DNA from: Buddleja alternifolia
Lineage: Eukaryota > Streptophyta > Magnoliopsida > Lamiales > Scrophulariaceae
Reading direction: 5' to 3'
Length of the DNA stretch: 64,000 bases
Assembly: GCA_019426215.1 (NCBI GenBank)
Contig: CM033403.1
Location: forward strand, 2,805,001-2,869,000
This document shows positions 45,453 through 56,770 of this stretch, piece by piece. The number at the start of each line of letters is the position of its first letter. Positions within the stretch are counted from its first letter, which is position 1. The translations under genes were made by a program, and so were the position numbers. The notes under the pieces are model-generated. The model was not told the DNA's origin, made no database searches, and saw only the letters and a list, made by a program, of their open reading frames with translations.

Positions 45453-46073
45453 TATTTTTGTAGTAGTGTCACTCAGAACTACGCCATAAGGTTTGTTTGT
45501 GGCGCTTAAACAGTTTCTGAATTTGCTAAATACATACTCCCTCCAGTTGATCTTGATATTCAGTAGTATGGCGGTCATCATCTGGAATTGCATTAAATAA
45601 TTTTGCTGCAGAAATCGGCTAACAATCTGTATCTTGATACCGTATCTTTCTTCTCACAATAAGGCTTGTATGGAACATCTTCATAAGCACTTATCTTGGA
45701 TCATGCTTCTTCAATTTGTTCAGGGGTAATGGATTCCAAAGCCTTACTCTGATTGCTTAAAATTCTAGGCTATGGAGTCGGCGGAAAGGATGAATTCTTT
45801 TGGAAAATCTTTCTTCGAGAATGAGAAGAGGCAAGTAATGGAGGACTTGTCCCCTGAGAGTTTAGCATTTCTCCAGAAGGTATCAACTTCAGTAGGAAAA
45901 AGGTAGGAGTATCTGGTCAGGAATGTCTAAAGTCTAGCCTCGGCAACAAAATCCATCATCTCTGTCAGATCGATTTGAGTTTGCTCATATAAAAATTTCT
46001 AGTCCACCACAAGGCCTTCAGTAACCTTGATGGTGTCTTCAGCAGTAGGATTAACAGATTTCTTGGATGCCAT

Positions 46074-47325
46074 TTGAAGAATTTTGAGAAACAAAGTTGA
46101 GATTTGCTTTGAGAGATAAAAGAGAGAGAGAGTAGTTTTGCAGAGAGCTTGAGTAGAAATGGGTAATTTTTCTACAAACAATTTGGTTTTAACTGACACA
46201 GTTTGAAAATTGTGTATTCTCGTCTCATTAAGATTTTGACATGTGTAAAGCAGTAAATGTCAGCCATTAATAATAGTAACTGCGGACGTGAATATGTGAA
46301 AAGTAGGTACAGTTACATTTGGTAACTCCCACATATAAATTTTGACGTTCGAGTAAAGATTTGAAAGAAAACGTTTGAGATTTTCGGTGTGATACACGCG
46401 CGTCTAGGCTACTGACACGTATATAAGCACGTACTGTTCGTGAACCGTCATTTTGAAAAGTTATTTAAGTACCCGCCATTTTTTTTACGTAATAAAAGCG
46501 TGTGAGTACAGACTAATTCTTTGAGTCCATCCATCACATCACGAATTGACGCTTGACATCTTTTGAATTAAGTTCTTTTATTTTTGAGCGTGCAACATAT
46601 ACCACTTGTTGTTTTATGCATAAAAAAGTTGTTTTTGATCATTGACGCTTAAGTGCAATTTTAAGATTCCCCCTGCATTATATGTAAAAATGAAAATATA
46701 ATGTATAAAGAAGTTTTTATAAGTTGTCCCACTTCCCAATTGTCCGAAAAACATGGAAACTGTATTTGATGGAGACAATATATATAATTTTAGTGTCAGC
46801 AATTACTTTAGAAGTTACTTTTTGAATTTCAAAGTGATTTAAAATATTCAGCGTGAGCTGTACGCGCCCGAGATACAAGGAGCGTGTATTTACGCGTGTA
46901 CATGTGCTGAACTGTCTTTTTGAAAACAATGAGTACCCTTTGGTTTTCTTGAACAGAGGTGAGGGATGTCAAGTCAGCATTAATTGTATTGACTGATCCA
47001 CTATTTCATTTTGGCGTTAGGTAACATACGCTCTTTTTGAAATTCAATTTACTAAGCGCTATATAGGAATTGGTTAAGCGTTTAGTTCTTTATAAAGTGT
47101 ATTCAGATGCTAAAAGAAATTGAAAGCGCCTAAACAATTTTTAATGCATAATACTAAGTGTTTATCCTTTTTCACATAAATAAAGTTATCCTTTTTAAGG
47201 TTCCCCCTGTTTAGGTTCCCCCTACAATTAACAACTTATTAATATATTCTTTGAAATATTTGAAACATAAAATAAGGTAAATTCCCCTTAAATTTTATGC
47301 CTCTAAAATATGATGTATTGAATGA
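46074..47325 (-). other. SIRE B spacer between pol and env-position ORF
   Basis: No gene. Purine tracts on the minus strand (AGGGGGAACC twice at about 47200-47224, and AGGGGGAATC near 46665-46675) resemble the tract beside the 3' LTR. Short AGCGT and GCGCT motifs are frequent. It may hold the leader for a spliced transcript of the downstream ORF; the sequence does not show this. Confidence 0.6.
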
Positions 47326-49055
47326 TTAAGCATTTAAATCAATCATACCTAATTCACTTCTCAAAGTGAGAAATCGTTGTTCGTTGAGTGCTTTGGTGAA
47401 GATATCAGCCAATTGTTTTTCTGTACCAATAAAGTGCATGGAGATATCTTTCTTTTGAACATGGTCACGTAAGAAATGATAGCGGATGTCAATGTGTTTA
47501 GTTCTAGAACGGAGGACAGGATTTTGAGTCATGGCTAGAGCGCTTTGGTTATCACAATGAATTGCGGTTGGACCTAGGATTATACCATAATCTCTAAGTT
47601 ATTGCCTCATCCAAAGGATTTGTGCACAACAGCTTCCAGCGGCTACATACTCGGCTTCAGCGTTAGAAGTCGCAATGGATTGTTGTTTCTTTCTATGCCA
47701 CGAAATGAGTCTATCACCTAAAAAATTAACATGTACCACTAGTACGTTTTCTATCTATTTTGCATCTTGCAAAATCTGCATCTGAGTAACCAATTAGTTC
47801 AAAAGGAGAATCCCTTGGATACCATAAGCCCACATTTTGTGTGCCTTTGAGGTATTTAAGGATCTTCTTGGAAGCAATTAAGTATGATTCTCTAGGATCA
47901 GCTTGAAATCGTGCACACATGCATACCGAGAACATAATATTAGGTCTATTAGTTGTAAGATAAAGAAGTGATCCAATAATACCTCTATAATTAGTGATAT
48001 CAATTTTCTTCCCACTTTCATCTTTATCTAAATTAAGCGTTTGGCTCATTGGAATTTTTGAAGATGATGCATTTTTCATTCCAAATTTCTTAATCATATC
48101 TCTAGTATAATTAGTTTGGTTAATAAATATGCCATTAGGGAGTTGTTTAACTTGTAATCCTAAGAAGAAAGTTATTTCACACATCATGATCATTTCAAAT
48201 TGATCTTGCATCATTTTCGAAAATTTCTCACATAGACGCTTATTAGTAGATCCGAATATAATAACATCAACATAAATTTGGACTAAGAAAATATCTTCAT
48301 TAAGGATAATTTTAAATAACGTTGTGTCAACGCTGGCTTTTGAAAAGCCTTTACCTATAAGGAAGATAGAAAAAGTGTCATACCGTGGTCTTGGTGCTTG
48401 TTTAAGGCCATGGAGTGCCTTATCCAATTTGTAGACCATACTTTTGCCGTGGTTGTTGATGAATCTTAGTGGTTGCTCCACATACACTTCTTCTTGGAGT
48501 TTACCATTCAGAAATGCACTCTTCACGTCCATTTGATACACTGTGAACTTGTTGAATGCGGACAACGCTAGGAACATCCGAATCGCTTCAAGACGAGCTA
48601 CTGGAGCATATGTCTCATCAAAGTCAATACCCTCTTCTTGGAAATATCCTTGAGCGACTAATCTGGCTTTGTTTCTTACAACAATACCATCTTCGTCCAT
48701 TTTGTTCCTGAAAACCCATCTCGTTCCAATCACTACTACAGAAATGACCTATAGCAGCGATTTTTTTGGGCCTATTACAGCGGTTTTGAACAGCTGCCAT
48801 AGGTACCGCTACCATAGGTCAAAACCCTATGGAAGCGGTTCCGGAACCGCTGTCATAGGTCACCCTATGACAGCGGTTCTATAGAAACCGCTGCAGTAGG
48901 GTGACCCTATGGCAGCGGTTTCGGCAGAACCGCTGTCATAGGGTCATTTATTCAAAAAAAAAAATTAAATTGGACCCTATGGCAGCGGTTCCGGCTGAAC
49001 CGCTGTCATAGGGTGGTTTATTTTTTTTTTTTTAATTTAATTTTATCGTTTATAA

Positions 49056-49340
49056 TGTTGCCATGTCGGAATGACACGAAATTCGCACGGTCATAGCAAA
49101 ACGGCATTCTGAACAAAACGCAAGAATTTTGAGCTCTCGTGATTTTAGCGATCCGAGATCGGTTAAGGCCTCAAATACGCGTTTTATTACATAAATACGT
49201 ATTTTTGTAATAAAACACGTATTTGAGGCCTTAAACGATCTCGGATCGCTAAAATCACGAGAGCGCAAGACTAAGTCTTGCGTTTTGTTCAGAATGCCGT
49301 TTCTCTATGACCTTGTGAATTTTGTGTCATTCCAACACCG
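49056..49340. repeat. Long foldback inside CACTA element 2
   Basis: Two arms of about 130 bp are near-perfect reverse complements around 49195-49205 (TACGTATTTTTGTAAT). The arms include GGAATGACACGAAATT, ACGGCATTCTGAACAAAACGCAAG and ATCCGAGATCG. It is better preserved than the homologue at 608-890. Confidence 0.9.
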
Positions 49341-49371
49341 CAAAATTTCAACCGAGAAATATTTTCATAAA

Positions 49372-49740
49372 TACACAAATATACGTACACCCACACATAC
49401 ACAAATATACATACACCCATCAACATATACACAAATATACATACACCCATCCACATATATACATACACAAATATACACACACCCACACATACACAAATAC
49501 ACCCATTAACATATACACATATATGCATACACCCATGAACATATACACAAATATACATACACCCATCCACATATATACATACACAAATATTCATACACAA
49601 ATATACATACACATATACACAAATATAAATACACCCACACATACACAAATATACATACACCCACACATATATGCATACACCCACATATACATACATCTAT
49701 ATATACTCTATGTGTGTGTGTGTGTATATATATTTATCTA
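49372..49740. repeat. Minisatellite and TA/TG tract of CACTA element 2
   Basis: Units like ACACAAATATACATACACCC, more irregular than at 44301, with CATCCACATATA variants, followed by TGTGTGTGTGTATATATATTT. Long open frames through it are repeat artefacts. Confidence 0.85.
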
Positions 49741-51815
49741 AAAAAAAATACCAAAACTAAATGGAAGAAGGCGGCGGCGGCGTCGGTGGGCAGCGTCGGC
49801 GTCAGCGTCGGCGGCAGAGGTGGAGGTGGGCGTCGGCGTTGGCAGAGGTGGGCGGCGGCGGTCCTATACCGAGAGAAACCGAGAGAGAGAGAAGTAGATC
49901 TAAAAATAGAGAGAGAAACCGAGAGGGGCGGTGGACGGCGGAGGCGGTGGTGGTGGTGGTGAGAGAGTTGAGAGAGAGAGAGAGAGAGAGAGAGAGTGAG
50001 AGAGAGGGGGAGCCGGTTTGAAATAAACCAGCCCAAATTTTGAACTTTTGGCAGCGGTTCGGGCAGAACCGCTGCCACAAAGTTCAAAAAATTTTATTTT
50101 TTTTTGACAACTTTTGGCAGCGGTTCGGCCCGAACCGCTGCCAAAAGTCCAAATTTTTTTTTTTTTTTGACACCTATGACAGCGGTTCGGCTCGAACCGC
50201 TGTCATAGGTCCGAACCGAGTGCCCCCTATTACAGCAGTTTTCAAAACCGCTGTCATAGGTGCGCTGTAATAGGACTTTTTTGTGGTAGTGAATAACTCC
50301 TTGGTGAGTTAGTCTTGGTACTAGCGTCCAAACCTTACTACGCTCAAATTGGTTAAACTCTTCTTGCATGGCTTCTACCCAACTTGAATCATTAAGTGCT
50401 TCATCCACTTTCTTTGGCTCCATTTGAGATAAGAAACTTGCAAACATGGCCTCATTTATTGTAGCGGCCCTAGTTTTGACAGGTGCTCCAATATCTCCAA
50501 TTACTAGTTCTGGTGGATGGTCTCTAAGACATTTTCGGTCTGGTTGGAAAGGGTTGAGAGATTGATCAGGTGCTTGATTATCATCTTGCATAGGCGCTTC
50601 ACCATTTACAGTTCCAATTTGCTCTTGATGAACATTCTCTTCATGATCATCAGTGTTTCTTTCAATATCATCATTGATAACCTCACGAGTAATCTTAGGA
50701 TTGGGCACAAAGATCTCATTATCTTCATCAATATCACTATCATCACATAGATTGATTTGTGACGCTTGTTGAGCAAGATCTTCAATTCCTACATCATCAT
50801 TATTAACCTTACTCGGTTCTTAGTTAGCATCATCAAACACAACATGAATGGATTCTTCAACCTTAGATTTGATCTTATTTAGAATGCGAAAGCTCTTTCC
50901 ATTTTTGGCATAGCTTAGAAAGATTCCTTCATCCGCTTTGGAATCAAATATCTTTAGATTGTGGGATCCATTGTTATGAATGAAACATTTTGAACCAAAT
51001 ACATGAAAATATGAAACATTTAGCTTACGTCCCTTCCACAACTCATATGGAGTCTTTTCATGTTGTTTGTGGATCATACACCGGTTCTGAGTGTAGCAAG
51101 CGGTATTGATAGCTTCGGCCCAAAACCTTTGAGGTAGCTTGGACTCGGCTAACATAGTCCTAGCGGCTTCGTTAAGCATTTTGTTCCGTCGCTCGGTAAC
51201 TCTATTTTGTTGAGGTGTTCTAGGCGCTGAATACTCATGAAGTATTCCAAAATCTTTACAAAATTTCTCAACAATATGGTTAGTAAATTCAATTCCTCTA
51301 TCACTTCTAATTCTTGTCACTTTTAAATCTTTCGAAGTTTGCAATTGACGAATTGGAGTTGTGAGCTTGACACTAGTTTCATCTTTAGATGCTAGAAATT
51401 TTACCCATGTATAGTGTGAGAAATCATCAACCATTACTAGTGAATACTTTTTACCACTAACGCTCATGATTTGAATAGGTCCAAACAAATCTAAATGCAA
51501 TAGTTCAAGTATTCTAGATGTAGATAGATGAGGTTTCTTCTTAAAAGAAGATTTAACTTGTTTACCCATCTTTATGAAAGGAACCTTTAGGTAATCCCTC
51601 TAAAAGATTTAGCGATATTAATTGAGAGATTGCCTTAAAGTTGAGGTGATTAATTTTTCTATGCCATAACTAACCCAATTCATTTTGATTTTTAGCTACA
51701 AAGCATGTAGGGTTGTTGTCAACTGTTGAACCCCAATCTAATAAATACACATTGTTTGTTCTTTTTTCTTTCAATTTAGTAGATGTAGTCTTAGCGTCAT
51801 TAATATAGCAATAGT

Positions 51816-53574
51816 TGTTGGGTTTCGTTCGAAAAAGCATAAACGCAACGGAAGGGATTTCAAAAATTAAAACGAAAACCCAATTGGTACTCTAATTCGC
51901 ATAATTGAATCAAAAAGCATATAACGAATAAAACTTACTCGTTAATATGAATATGATGATGGAGAAAAACTTCTTCTTCTCCAAACTCGAAATATTGAAG
52001 CTTCCAAATCTTCAATCCTTTGGTTTGATTCTTCAAACTTGAACTTGATCTGAATAACGAAAATACGTCGTCTCTAAATCGTCACGCACGGATCAACAAA
52101 CGAAAAATCCCATTTCTTCTTTCTCTATGGTCGACGGCTAGGTATAAAGAAGGGGAGGAATATTTTTCATTCTTTTGAGAATTATGAGAGTTGTGTATTC
52201 TCTTTTTTGTTCTAAGTCAAAGAGTCCTTACATACCTCATGACATATTAAACAAGTCAAAAGAAAAGAGCCCTAATATGTGGCCTCTCAAAGACGCCACT
52301 TTGAGGCCTCATAGGCGTCCAATTGGACTCCTTATTTAGCCCCGGGATTTGTTTGGTTTAATTAATTTCTTATTTCAATTAATAATTTATTTTATCCAAT
52401 AAGTAAGTTAATTAATTAAATAACCAAATTAAATAGATAAATTAATTCATTAATATATTTCACAATGAAATTAATTAAAAATTAATTATTTCATCTAATG
52501 AATAATTAATTAGTCAATTTATTCAATAAATTAAAACTCCCAGAAGAAATAATAGAAATTCCTTTTTTTTCATTTTTCTTTGTCAATCCTTTAGCACGAC
52601 TCTTTAAGTTTGTTTCGTTTGGCAATGAGAGGAAACCAAAGGAAGTGGGTAACACCTAGCCAGTCACATGGCCCACTTCGTAACCCAAACGAAGATGAAT
52701 GATAGAATCATTCCGAAACCTTCCATTCATAAATACCGTATATGTATAAACCCTTTGTTCACGTTCCCCGGTCAAGTGAGAGTCATGGTTATGTCAAACT
52801 CACTGGACTTGACTATATGTATAAATCATAATAAATACGAGATCATTGAGATCGATTTAGTGCCAAGCACAATCGTCTAGTTTGCTTTGACCAAAGACTT
52901 TGATCTCTATTTATCTATAATTACATAGGGTACGTACTCATTCACTTATGAGAGAACAAATTCCATGTTATATATCTGCTAAGATTACCACTTGCCCATC
53001 AAGTCCGCATTTCGAGGTTGACCCCACCAAAGTGTGAATTGGATCTAACTACTCTAGTGAAAGACTTGACGTCACAAGTGTATCTTCAGCCTGATACTTC
53101 AGGTCAAAGGTTCACATATACCTATTACGCATAATCAGTTCCGTCATTGACAGTCATAGAGTGAAAACCCAACTGACAGAACCGATGCGAGTCGTGTTCG
53201 AACATATCAGTTCCACTGACTGTCTACAATCTTCATCTCCTATCATCCCATGATACCAAACAGGCACTCCCATGTTGGAGCTAAGATTGTACAAGTATTC
53301 GAAGTCTTTATTTGTCCATTAAAGACTTCATATTACTTGCGAACTTATTTTAGTAATCAAGATCGATCTCTTTAGTGTCAATCTTTCTATCCCATAGGAA
53401 GTAGAGGGATCACACTGAAAACATGGACAAAACGTTTTACACAACTTATAGATGCAGATAAGAATTAAGTGAAAACTCAATAATGCCTTTTATTTAAGAA
53501 GAGTTTAACTTCAATACAAGATATATGCCCTATACATTCTATCCTCTATGGCATCTGAGGGCATAATCCTAACA
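51816..53574 (-). mobile_element. Solo LTR of the copia 1 family
   Basis: 1759 bp, on the minus strand starting TGTTAGGATTATGCCCTCA at 53574 and ending CGAAACCCAACA at 51816. It is flanked by ATAGT (51811-51815, 53575-53579). It aligns with both LTRs of copia element 1. It sits in SIRE B pol between protease and integrase. No internal sequence remains, so the former element was removed by LTR-LTR recombination. Confidence 0.95.
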
Positions 53575-53914
53575 ATAGTCACTAGAAAATTTAACTTCAA
53601 AGCCTGTATCACAAAATTGACTTATGCTTAAAAGATTATGCTTAGGACCCTCAACATAATGTACGTCACTTATCATGACGTTCCCCCTATGAATGATACT
53701 TATACCTTTGGTTTTACCTTTTGAGTTATCACCGAATATAACTTGAGGACCATTGGTTGCATGATAATTGATCAAGAGATCCTCTGAGCCAGTCACGTGC
53801 CTTGACGACCCACTATCTATGTACCAAATTGAAGTATCGGTGTTGGCTCTAGGCACCTGCATTCATAAGGCAAATCTAATTCTTTTTAGGTACCCATTTT
53901 GTCTTGGGTCCTTT

Positions 53915-55290
53915 TTAGTTAGTAACGTTGGTTTGAATTAGAATTTTCGGAACCCATATTTGCCTTGTCTTCATTATGCGAATAGTGACATTCTTAGGTT
54001 TCGGTTTATGTTGTGTGTGCTTTTTAGGTGTATAATAATATCCTTGATTATAGTAATAATCATAGTCATAATCATAGTTATCATAGTATCGATAATATGA
54101 TCTAGATCGTTGTGGATATTGACGTTGGTATTTCCTTGGCACTGACTTAGGACACACTTTTAGTGCTAGACGCTTAGTGTTTGATTTACTTGTAGAAGGT
54201 TTCTCCTTAGCCTTTTGAGCGTTTAGATAGTCCATCTTTTGTGAATAATTCACTTTTGTTTTTCCTTTGCCTGAGTCAGTGTTGACTTTCTCATGTGGCC
54301 TCGTACCATTGTCTTTGGGTTCATTTAGCGTTTGACCATTTGAACTCTTCTCAACAAAGGCTACACCTTTCCCTTTGTTGATTGCCATAACCTTAGACGC
54401 TTTGGATTTAGGACCAAATTTAGCACAACCTAAACCGGTATTTTCACCAAATAGTCTGGTTACTTGAGTCACATTATCTAGCTTTCTTGATGCTTTTGAT
54501 AATGATGAGATCAGCGGCTCTGATTTGGTAAGTTTAGCGACCACTTCAACTTCTCTCTTGACTATTATATCAATATCACCTTTTAATTGAGTAATTACAC
54601 TCTCAAGCGATTGATTCTTATCAATGCATTGTTGCTGAACTTGCAACTCTGCTTTGAGTGTCACGTTATCACTTTTAAGCGATGAAATAATATCAAAGTT
54701 ATTTTGATATAACTTGGCGGCATATTGACACTCTTTACAATATTCTTTTGCTTTGTCAAGTAATTTATCATAAGAAAGTGGATGAGATAATTCAGTGATT
54801 ACCTCAGGTAGCGAGTCATCAGACGCTTCATCATCCCTCGCCATGAGACAAATGAAAGCTGAGTCGCTTGATGGCTCATCATCACTGCTTTCATCTGATG
54901 ATTCGAAGTCCTCGTCAGGTGTGTAGAGTGGTTCAGATTCTACTAGAAAGCCTTGTTGCCTAAGGTTGCTCCTGAATTGGTTTCTATCCGCATGAACTTG
55001 CTTTGTCGGCTTAGACACAGTTGGATAAGGGCAATTAACTTGGAAGTGCCCTGGTTTCCTGCAGTTGTAACAAAGGTTAGTTTTCATTTTCTGTTCAGTT
55101 GTTAACCTTTTGGAAACATATGGTTCTGAGAGATTCTGATTTGGTGATGGAAGCGCTTGATATTGAATTGGCACTGGAGGTTGAGAGGCTGAGTACACTG
55201 GCGCTGGTGCTGGAGGAGGGTTTTGAAATGAGGTTTGTCCAGTAGGATTTATCTTTCATATCTTAGAAATTTCTTGAATTTCTTGAAATA
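53915..55290 (-). pseudogene. SIRE B gag, N-terminus deleted
   Basis: On the minus strand: proline-rich SASQPPVPIQYQALPSP, zinc knuckle CYNCRKPGHFQVNC (CX2CX4HX4C, near 55055), acidic serine-rich patch, a coiled-coil stretch of about 100 residues (54770-54480), a lysine-rich part, and a tyrosine-rich tail (SYYRYYDNYDYDYDYYY, about 54100-54030). The frame shifts just before the expected junction to protease; the sequence at 53865-53914 still reads GPKTKWVPKKN-like. It matches SIRE C at 62690-64000. The first half of gag and the primer site are deleted. Confidence 0.85.
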
Positions 55291-55309
55291 TGATTTGGTG
55301 ATAGGTTTT

Positions 55310-55654
55310 CACCTCGCTAGATTGCATCTGAATGCTGAACGCTTGAGCGCTTGATACTGAAAGCTCGGAAACAGTCTTTAAGCTCTTCCAGACGCTTAAG
55401 ACAAGTCCTTATCTTCTCTTAACTTTTAGACGATGATCCTCAATTTCATCTTTGATAGAGTCACCCAGACTTCCATCATTGACTTGGTGTCAAATACTTA
55501 GTCTAAAATCCACAAATATGTTGAGCGCTTGATTCATAAATCCTAAAACAGTTCTTTAGCGTTTGACGGATGCTTGGAACAAATCTTCATCTTCACTTTG
55601 ACTTTGAACGCTGATCTTCAACTTCATCACTTAACAGAATCACACAGAACTCTA
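55310..55654 (-). repeat. SIRE B 5' LTR remnant
   Basis: It matches the complement of about 60190-60520 in the SIRE C LTR (motifs TCAACTTCATC, CAAATACTTAGTC, GACGCTTAAGACAAGTCC). The rest of the LTR, the primer site and early gag are gone, so one deletion of at least 2 kb joined LTR to mid-gag. The left part of the LTR is replaced at 55655 by copia sequence. Confidence 0.75.
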
Positions 55655-55815
55655 TAGTTCGTTCTATGCTCAGTTACACTGACTTACCCATTTCATTGTG
55701 GGGTTATGCGCTCCTTGCTGTTGCACACGTCCTAAATAGATGTCCTTCCAAATTTGTTCCTCAGACTCCATATGAGATATGGAGAAAGAAGAAACCAAGT
55801 CTTAAACACACTAAG
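55655..55815 (+). pseudogene. Copia integrase fragment
   Basis: It translates as MLSYTDLPISLWGYALLAVAHVLNRCPSKFV and EIWRKKKPSLKHTK, closely matching 32229-32390 of copia element 1. It is an isolated fragment with abrupt ends on both sides, left by a rearrangement rather than a whole insertion. Confidence 0.85.
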
Positions 55816-56240
55816 TGTCACGACCCCAAATTTGGGTTGGATGATGGCCATGTCTCTAAGTTGGGAGGACTCAAAGACACGAAGCCCATAGTTCAAAGCA
55901 TTACAAAAATGGATTCCAAAACATCTTTCTTTATTGAAAAACAAACAATATTCAACTAGGAATCTAAAACAAGGTCCATGATAACAATGAAATTTTAATA
56001 CTAGCAATTATTAAAATACAACAATGACACCACCAATCTTCATCACTCCCAATATTGTTCGTCGCTTTCCTCCAATTCGAGTAAACCTTTTGCAAAGATT
56101 TAGAAATGATAGTATGAGCGACTAAGTCGCCCAGTAAGTAATTCTTACACCCCCTACTGGTTTAGAGCATGTTACATATATATATACTTTGTTAGAAAAT
56201 TTCAAGTGAGAAGTTTTGATGATGACAAGAAACGAGATTT
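55816..56240. other. Unclassified repeat-like stretch, possible gypsy LTR remnant
   Basis: It begins TGTCACGACCCCAAATTTGGG directly at the end of the copia fragment. This resembles the start of some plant gypsy LTRs, and GCGACTAAGTCGC (near 56118) is a short palindrome. It may be LTR sequence of the chromovirus whose integrase follows, but I see no second copy and no target duplication. Confidence 0.35.
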
Positions 56241-56244
56241 GATA

Positions 56245-56770
56245 TGAGGGTTCCGGTTCGACACTATGCTCAAAGGAATAATACTATGTAATCTTACTTT
56301 GTTTTCCATGTACATAGAACCTTTATCCAAGGTAAAGGTTGTACACACAGGTGGTGTCTTACTCAGGACTATTTTTAGGTGATCCCATTACAAAGTCCAA
56401 ACTAATTTTGTCCCCTATTCATTTTGGCATTTCCAAAGGATGTAGCAATCTTCCTGGTGTTGGTGCTTGACTTTGACCTGTTGGCATACCAAACATCTAG
56501 TCACAAAATCATCTATGTCCTTCTTCATACCATTCACCAGAAGCCCCCTTTTAAGTTTATAACCAACGTTTTACTCTTCGAGTGTATAGAGAATTCTGAC
56601 TTAATCGCTTTTGTCAAATTTTCTTTTCTTAGTTCTTCGTCTCCAGGAACACACAATCTTTCCTTCATATAGAGATTGTCATTTCTTCTAACTTGAACAT
56701 CATAAAATAATTCTTCTTTTTGTCTTTTCTTGTACTCTATCGTCTTCTTTGGGTTTTGATGTGAGGTCAC
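56245..56770 (-). pseudogene. Chromovirus (Ty3/gypsy) integrase fragment
   Basis: The minus strand reads RLCVPGDEELRKENL, FSIHSKSK, LKGGFW, NGMKKDIDDFVTRCLVCQQVKVKHQ (zinc-finger cysteines), then DKISLDFVMGSPKN and, further left, VRLHSIIPLSIVSNRNPHIKSRF. This is the HHCC zinc finger and first half of the integrase core of a Tekay/Del-like chromovirus. Several stops and frameshifts are present, and the DRDP-type motif is changed to NRNP. It is an old fragment. Confidence 0.8.

Larger units (their letters stand above)
42128..45468 (+). mobile_element. CACTA element 4, larger, with protease gene remnants
   Basis: The right end is TTTTTGTAGTAGTG at 45468, of the same type as the right end of element 2. 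The left terminus is missing: env-position sequence changes into an A/T simple repeat (42126-42150) and then into a hairpin with GACAGCGGTTCC. Interior order: hairpins, protease exons (minus strand), AT-rich part, GATCACCAGTTGG repeats, minisatellite, GGCGGC and GAGA stretches, hairpins. The second half matches elements 2 and 3, so this is probably closer to the coding parent of those deletion derivatives. No TNP2-type transposase is seen. Confidence 0.75.
38862..46073 (-). pseudogene. SIRE B env-position ORF, split by a CACTA element
   Basis: On the minus strand it begins at ATG 46073 (MASKKSVNPTAEDTIKV). It is interrupted at 45468-42128 by CACTA element 4; GVVLSD on one side meets TFLSPPKDDEE on the other. 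It continues through segments around 41700, 41300, 40919-40500 (MNEVNWCKAYMGNQYTFQDL), 40436-39783 (acidic, serine- and proline-rich end) and 39755-39138 (coiled coil, then a basic GKEKRKGEKRK patch) to a conserved C-terminus at 38862. Several stops and frameshifts occur (near 45990, 41750, 41342, 40920, 40440, 39780). The ORF sits where SIRE/Maximus elements carry an env-like gene. No fusion peptide or membrane anchor is apparent in the surviving parts, so the envelope function is only a positional guess. Confidence 0.75.
48731..50291 (+). mobile_element. CACTA element 2, non-autonomous, both ends present
   Basis: 1561 bp from CACTACTACAGAAATGACC to TTTTTTGTGGTAGTG, flanked by AAT (48728-48730, 50292-50294), the 3-bp duplication typical of CACTA. 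It interrupts SIRE B RT between WTLVPR and GTRWVFRNK. Interior: hairpins (48770-49020), foldback (49056-49340), minisatellite, TATATA, GGCGGC- and GAGA-rich stretches, hairpins (50040-50250). No transposase; it must have been mobilised in trans. Confidence 0.95.
47326..53862 (-). pseudogene. SIRE B pol, decayed and interrupted
   Basis: Minus-strand order: protease (WYIDSGSSRHVTG, near 53830), GAG-pre-integrase, integrase (51569-50820, LDLFGPIQIMSVSGKKYSLV, IRSDRGIEF), connector (PNPKITREV to SKVWTLVPR), RT (48730-47726), RNase H end (47532-47326, HIDIRYHFLRDHV). It is cut by a solo copia LTR at 51816-53574 and by CACTA element 2 at 48731-50291. The RT active site reads YVDV (48274-48263) where copia elements have YVDD, so the second catalytic aspartate is lost. 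Further stops occur near 51665, 51570, 50820 and 47725. Sequence and extra 3' ORF fit the SIRE/Maximus group. Confidence 0.9.
38537..55654 (-). mobile_element. SIRE-like copia element B, decayed
   Basis: A minus-strand element. It has a stub of the 3' LTR, purine tract, env-position ORF, spacer, RNase H and RT, integrase, protease, gag with zinc knuckle, and a remnant of the 5' LTR. The primer site and the start of gag are deleted. It hosts two CACTA elements and a solo copia LTR. The RT catalytic motif is mutated. All of this makes it a dead, older copy. Confidence 0.88.

Noticed and set aside
49734..50087. Serine/leucine-rich ORF opposite the GAGA stretch of CACTA element 2
   Set aside because: A product of GAGAGA and GGCGGC simple repeats; other copies have different lengths and frames.
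56206..56245. Start of a SIRE-like LTR (TGTTAG, GTTTTGATGATGACAA)
   Set aside because: Similarity covers about 40 bp only, and the same bases can be read as the continuing chromovirus integrase fragment. Too short to decide.
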